The translations under genes were made by a program, and so were the position numbers. The notes under the pieces were generated by a model, which saw only the letters and a list, made by a program, of their open reading frames with translations, did not search any database and was not told the origin of the DNA. DNA of 64,000 nt. Source: Pseudomonas sp. B21-015. Its GTDB lineage: Bacteria; Pseudomonadota; Gammaproteobacteria; Pseudomonadales; Pseudomonadaceae. This document shows, in pieces, positions 61,097 to 64,000 of this stretch. The first letter of the stretch is position 1. Every line of letters begins with the position of its first letter. The stretch is from assembly GCF_024749285.1 (NCBI RefSeq), contig NZ_CP087196.1, forward strand, positions 6,262,001-6,326,000, given 5' to 3'.

Positions 61097-61509
61097 TCAC
61101 TTATTAAGCTTAGCAATACAATCCTTATATAGTTCCGCGTATTTTTTATCATACTTCAACTCAACAGGCTCATCCAAATCTGCCGATGCATTAAATAGCG
61201 CCTCATCTTGAACATAATACTTAACCCACCCAACAACACCCTCGCCAGAAGTTTTATAGAACAACTGAGCCAGTATGCGCTCACCATTATCATCATCAAT
61301 CAACAGATTAATTTTTTCTTTCTTTGCATAACGAAATGGAAAGTCACTACTCCTAACCATCTCGGTCAGGTAGCCATAGCAGCCTTCACCCTCAGAGCGA
61401 GCATCAGCACCGTCTTGACCATCTGCGAAAACCAATCCTGTAATTAAAAAAAGTGCTGCCCCAATGCATGCTTTGAAGGCAATACTAGGAACAAAATTAA
61501 AATCTTCAT
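61097..61509 (-). pseudogene. Small exported-protein gene with a one-base frameshift in its signal peptide
   Basis: The ATG at 61507-61509 has a perfect ribosome-binding site (GGAGA, AAGGAGAG) but its frame hits a stop after 21 codons. The protein body (GEGCYGYLTEMVRSSDFPFR; VGWVKYYVQDEALFNASADL) is in another frame, which is open from 61502 to 61097 and first reads a hydrophobic signal-like stretch (AFKACIGAALFLITGLVFAD). Adding one T in the run at 61499-61502 joins the two into a 137-residue exported protein starting MKIFNFVPSIAFK. It is thus a recent frameshift or a sequencing error in a homopolymer. Function unknown. Confidence 0.7.
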
Positions 61510-61526
61510 TTACTCTCCTTTCTCCT

Positions 61527-61590
61527 AAAAAAGGACTGATTTATTTATCGAAAGCTAAAGGCACCTCATAAATAAATCAGTCTCCTTTTC
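61527..61590. repeat. Q-family palindrome, copy 1
   Basis: AAAAGGACTGATTTATTTAT-spacer-ATAAATAAATCAGTCTCCTT, imperfect inverted repeat. Confidence 0.8.
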
Positions 61591-61636
61591 GCTTCAGATT
61601 TATTTGCTCACAGCTAGTGTTGCCAAACAAAAAGGC

Positions 61637-61694
61637 AAACGGGGACAGACCAATTTTTTCAGATCATTATTAAAACGTGGTCTGTCCCCATTTT
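61637..61694. repeat. P-family palindrome, copy 2
   Basis: ACGGGGACAGACCAATTTTT-spacer-AAACGTGGTCTGTCCCC, with the CAGATCATTATT centre. Confidence 0.85.
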
Positions 61695-61725
61695 CACCTC
61701 AAACAAATCCACCCCTTCCTTAAAA

Positions 61726-62178
61726 CTATTTACGTGAGGGTTTCGTGACGCATAAAGTCGGCACATTACCTTTATAGTACATGCTACGCAGAATTTTCTT
61801 TTCCTTATTCACCTTAAGATTGAGAAACTCGTCACCGCAAGCAGGCTTCAACTCTTTAAAGGACGAATTTTTCGGAGCATAAACAAAAATTCGATGAATA
61901 GAATACGTACCCATTCCATCATCGATATACCAAACTGAAAAATCCTGAAAGCCGTCAAAGTTATAATCTCCCACCTCAACATGCATAACTTTTTCTGTCT
62001 GAAACGATATCACATCCTTGGAACCATTCTTTGCTTGCACCGTAACAGTTAAGTCTGTCTTGTCAGGCACAAGCGTTACCGCCACTCCTTTCTCTGGTCC
62101 AAACTGTATAGACTCAGCAAACGCCATAGCACTCCAAAACGCAAAAACAAGTACCGCACAAAAATTTTTGCTTTTCAT
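61726..62178 (-). CDS. XAC2610-like exported protein
   Basis: 150 residues from the ATG at 62176-62178 (GGAG nine bases before); an ATG two codons upstream is possible. The signal peptide (NFCAVLVFAFWSAMAFAESI) is followed by VHVEVGDYNFDGFQDFSVWY-like sequence (actual start of this stretch MHVEVGDYNF) and DDGMGTYSIHRIFVYAPKNS. This resembles XAC2610-related proteins with an FG-GAP/calcium-like DYNFDGFQD loop. In Xanthomonas, as I recall, XAC2610 inhibits a secreted lysozyme-type effector. Two Cys (PACGDEFLN, TLCVTKPSRK) may pair. The family is likely; inhibitor activity is inference. Confidence 0.7.
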   Translation of the reverse strand: MKSKNFCAVLVFAFWSAMAFAESIQFGPEKGVAVTLVPDKTDLTVTVQAKNGSKDVISFQTEKVMHVEVGDYNFDGFQDFSVWYIDDGMGTYSIHRIFVYAPKNSSFKELKPACGDEFLNLKVNKEKKILRSMYYKGNVPTLCVTKPSRK

Positions 62179-62264
62179 GCACATCACTCCGCGGGTAAAA
62201 AATTTGCTCAAACAGTATCTTTATCTGTAGCCTTAATACTTATTTGCAAAAAAAGCGACCACAA

Positions 62265-62321
62265 AATGGGACGGATTTATTTATCGATGGATACCTATCT
62301 AATAAATCCAACCCGCCCCTT
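62265..62321. repeat. Q-family palindrome, copy 2
   Basis: ATGGGACGGATTTATTTATC-spacer-AATAAATCCAACCCGCCCC, imperfect inverted repeat. Confidence 0.75.
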
Positions 62322-62328
62322 AGGCGCA

Positions 62329-62859
62329 CTACTTAACGGAACCGCAAACACCATCAGTAAGATCGGGCTGAATATCCTTTTTTCCATTTGCGCGCCAAGT
62401 AGCTAGCGATTTACTTTCGCAGAACTTTCTCTTCCCCGAGTCAAAATAAAATGCAACCAAGTCGTTAACACCGGTACCTAAATCTAAAGAGAACACATTA
62501 ACTTTATAGTAAACGTCCGGCACGGCCGATTTCCTAGACCCATCGATTTCAGCTGCACCTTCAAACTCACACGGAGCGCCATCGTACGCTCCATATACTT
62601 CATCATTAGAATATGTGAAAATCGAACAATTTTTTATCTTGTCTTCAAATATAACAGCACTTACATAGACACCATTAAATCCAACTGTGCCGCCAGACAG
62701 GAAATGCACATCTTTAAGCTGCATTTCATTTTCCTTCGCAATTTGCAACCATACAACTTCAGGAAGCATTATAGCCTCTGGAATATCGCCAACACTCCCA
62801 CCAAACGCAGCAACTGTACTAAAAATATACGAAACTAAAAATGCAATGAGATTTTTCAT
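62329..62859 (-). CDS. Putative exported protein, paralog of 63101-63631
   Basis: 176 residues from the ATG at 62857-62859; a TTG three codons upstream is less likely. The signal peptide (NLIAFLVSYIFSTVAAFGGS) precedes a domain sharing with the 63101 protein the frame YSND-x6-DGxPCEF-x-GAAEI-xx-SR and PDVxYKV. A C-terminal PDLTDGVCG is also shared. Conserved Cys suggest two disulfides. No named family. It lies between a Q and a P palindrome. Confidence 0.78.
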   Translation of the reverse strand: MKNLIAFLVSYIFSTVAAFGGSVGDIPEAIMLPEVVWLQIAKENEMQLKDVHFLSGGTVGFNGVYVSAVIFEDKIKNCSIFTYSNDEVYGAYDGAPCEFEGAAEIDGSRKSAVPDVYYKVNVFSLDLGTGVNDLVAFYFDSGKRKFCESKSLATWRANGKKDIQPDLTDGVCGSVK

Positions 62860-62882
62860 GACAGGCAACTCAAGAAAACGAA

Positions 62883-62946
62883 AAAAAACGGGGACGAAAC
62901 ACGTTTTTCAGATCTTTTTTATTGAACCGTGGTCTGTCCTCATTTC
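62883..62946. repeat. P-family palindrome, copy 3
   Basis: ACGGGGACGAAACACGTTTT-spacer-GAACCGTGGTCTGTCCTC, with centre CAGATCTTTTTT; the most diverged copy. Confidence 0.75.
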
Positions 62947-62952
62947 ATGCAA

Positions 62953-63006
62953 GCCGGATCCACCTGCGGCATCACTGCCGAGGGTTTGTGCAGTTTACGA
63001 ACAACA
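62953..63006 (-). pseudogene. Fragment of the hydrolase-dikinase gene (3' part)
   Basis: 54 bases match 53881-53934 with few differences. Read on the minus strand it gives VVRKLHKPSAVMPQVDPA, against the intact gene's LLRELRKPSAVMPQVDPA. It has no frame of its own. It sits directly next to a P palindrome, 9 kb from the parent gene and in the same orientation. Confidence 0.8.
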
Positions 63007-63008
63007 AA

Positions 63009-63081
63009 CAGGACAGATCCATTTAAGCTCCCAATCAAGATCAAACTCGCCGAGAGCAACAAGTAAATCCGTCCCCCTTTG
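63009..63081. repeat. Q-family palindrome, copy 3 (diverged)
   Basis: AGGACAGATCCATTTA-spacer-AAGTAAATCCGTCCCCCTTT; only the tips match copies 1 and 2 well. Confidence 0.6.
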
Positions 63082-63100
63082 CTTTCCTTTGCTTTTAATA

Positions 63101-63631
63101 TTACTCACCAGGCCCATAGCCACACTGCCCGTCGCTTAAATCCGGCGTATATTTCTTATCACTGTTCTGATACCAATCAGACAAAAAACGACTGAGGCAA
63201 TATGTGGTTTTTTGCTCATCAAAATACAAAGCGATCATTTCATCCACCATTGCGCCGCGATTAGGAAGGTATAACTCAATCTTATACAAAACATCAGGCA
63301 TGGAGGTATTTCTTGACTCATTTATCTCAGCCGCACCTTTGAACTCACAGGGAACTCCATCGAATAGCGAAAACAAAGTGTCATTAGAATATTTATATAC
63401 CGAGCAAATTTTCTCGTCGCTTTTTGGAGAGATGAAAACCAAATACTCACTCCCCCAGTTCAAGGCACCCCCGCTTTCAACTTTTATTTTCTCGACGACC
63501 GAGTTATTTCTTTCCGATATAGCGCTCAGCACCACACTCGGAAGCTCAGTAACTATTGCAAGTTTTTCACCGGCATTGGCATAACCACTACCTGCAAAAC
63601 TCAACAACACAAAAAGCAATATATTTTTCAC
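63101..63631 (-). CDS. Putative exported protein, paralog of 62329-62859
   Basis: 176 residues from a GTG at 63629-63631 (GAG upstream, weak). The signal peptide (NILLFVLLSFAGSGYANAGE) precedes the shared domain: YSNDTLFSLFDGVPCEFKGA, AEINESR, PDVLYKIELYLPNRGAMVDE, ALYFDEQKTTYC, PDLSDGQCG. The Cys pattern is preserved between the paralogs, while the N-terminal third is more diverged. It lies between a Q and a P palindrome. Function unknown. Confidence 0.78.
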   Translation of the reverse strand: MKNILLFVLLSFAGSGYANAGEKLAIVTELPSVVLSAISERNNSVVEKIKVESGGALNWGSEYLVFISPKSDEKICSVYKYSNDTLFSLFDGVPCEFKGAAEINESRNTSMPDVLYKIELYLPNRGAMVDEMIALYFDEQKTTYCLSRFLSDWYQNSDKKYTPDLSDGQCGYGPGE

Positions 63632-63722
63632 GATGGCTTACTCATTGAATAGTTCATTATTACGGTCTGTCGCGGAGTTATAAAAGTTTCCGAGACTGTA
63701 GCTTCAAGCGAATCGCTCTAGA

Positions 63723-63789
63723 GAAAACGGGGACAGACCACGTTTTTCAGATCATTATTTTATTGAAACGTGGTCTGTCCCCATTTCAC
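63723..63789. repeat. P-family palindrome, copy 4 (best preserved)
   Basis: ACGGGGACAGACCACGTTTT-spacer-GAAACGTGGTCTGTCCCC, near-perfect stem of about 18 bp, with centre CAGATCATTATT. Confidence 0.9.
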
Positions 63790-64000
63790 GTTCGGTGCGC
63801 CGTAGGGGCGATTTTTGAATGTTTGCAGGATGCGTATCTGCCCAGACATCTACGGCTATTGTCAGTATGAGAAGGCGCATCTAGTGTGTCCATGTTCAGG
63901 TCTACGTGCGCCAATGCTGCAAATTTTAGTGGCGTAGGGTTGGTGAGGCGGCAGATTTATCCAAGTCTCCCTTACGGAAAAATCTGCTCTATTTGCGCCC
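63790..64000. other. Unassigned right end of the window
   Basis: I see no gene on either strand. One weak inverted repeat (CAGATTT at 63952 and AAATCTG at 63982) is present. Base composition returns toward the genome average here. Confidence 0.4.

Noticed and set aside
61004..63789. P/Q palindromes as integron attC sites or CRISPR repeats
   Set aside because: No RYYYAAC/GTTRRRY core pair is evident, no regular spacing or unique spacers of constant length occur, and the genes between run opposite to what a single cassette promoter on the plus strand would need. No integron integrase or cas gene is in the window.

Overview
The window is a high-G+C chromosomal segment of a fluorescent Pseudomonas (P. 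fluorescens group). The evidence is its gene content (sbp-cysTWA with oscA, desA, gabDT, pgaABCD, oxyR-recG, a DUF6124 gene) and four families of short palindromic REP-type repeats between genes. The order cysA-cysW-cysT-sbp-oscA-(PAS/GGDEF/EAL)-desA followed by a PAS-GGDEF cyclase matches, from memory, the P. aeruginosa PA0280-PA0290 region.

Layout. 1-24.6 kb is mostly core. It begins with the end of an ATPase gene, then a lipoprotein-dependent polar amino-acid (probably cyst(e)ine) ABC transporter, metQ and an unusual sigma-54-type activator: a likely sulfur-scavenging group. A hydrolase, a fatty-acid desaturase with a divergent AraC regulator, a receiver-only response regulator, a Crp/Fnr regulator and an Mpo1-like membrane protein follow. 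Next come the sulfate transporter (sbp, cysT, cysW, cysA) with oscA, a dual GGDEF/EAL protein, desA, a diguanylate cyclase, a REC-HDOD protein and gabT-gabD.

24.9-28.1 kb is an integrated patch beside tRNA-Arg(CCG). It holds a broken tyrosine-type integrase and a self-contained MarR / EamA exporter / nitroreductase unit with two matching palindromic operators. 28.1-34 kb holds a sigma factor, a presumed anti-sigma partner, a VWA lipoprotein, two small unknown genes, a YbhB-like protein and a Rieske-FAD oxidoreductase. 34-40.4 kb is the complete pgaABCD operon for poly-N-acetylglucosamine exopolysaccharide. 40.7-47.8 kb holds a YdgA-like protein, oxyR, recG, a YbaK-HDOD protein and an SCP2-like protein.

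47.9-63.8 kb is the accessory part. A DUF6124 gene with a hairpin-rich leader is followed by a long minus-strand run of putative exported proteins. One of these is LprI-like and one XAC2610-like; both families include lysozyme inhibitors. In the middle lies a three-gene operon containing an alpha/beta-hydrolase fused to a PEP-synthase/rifampin-phosphotransferase-like dikinase; its hydrolase nucleophile appears to be Asn instead of Ser. From about 59.7 kb the DNA becomes visibly A+T-rich. There, four small exported-protein genes each lie between one copy of palindrome family P (GGGGACAGACC...) and one of family Q (GGACnGATTTATTT...). Among them are a frameshifted gene, a 9-bp tandem repeat inside a signal peptide, a paralogous pair and a stray fragment of the dikinase gene from 9 kb away. 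This mosaic is the most novel part of the window. No effector or toxin gene is visible in it, so an immunity or inhibitor role is inference.
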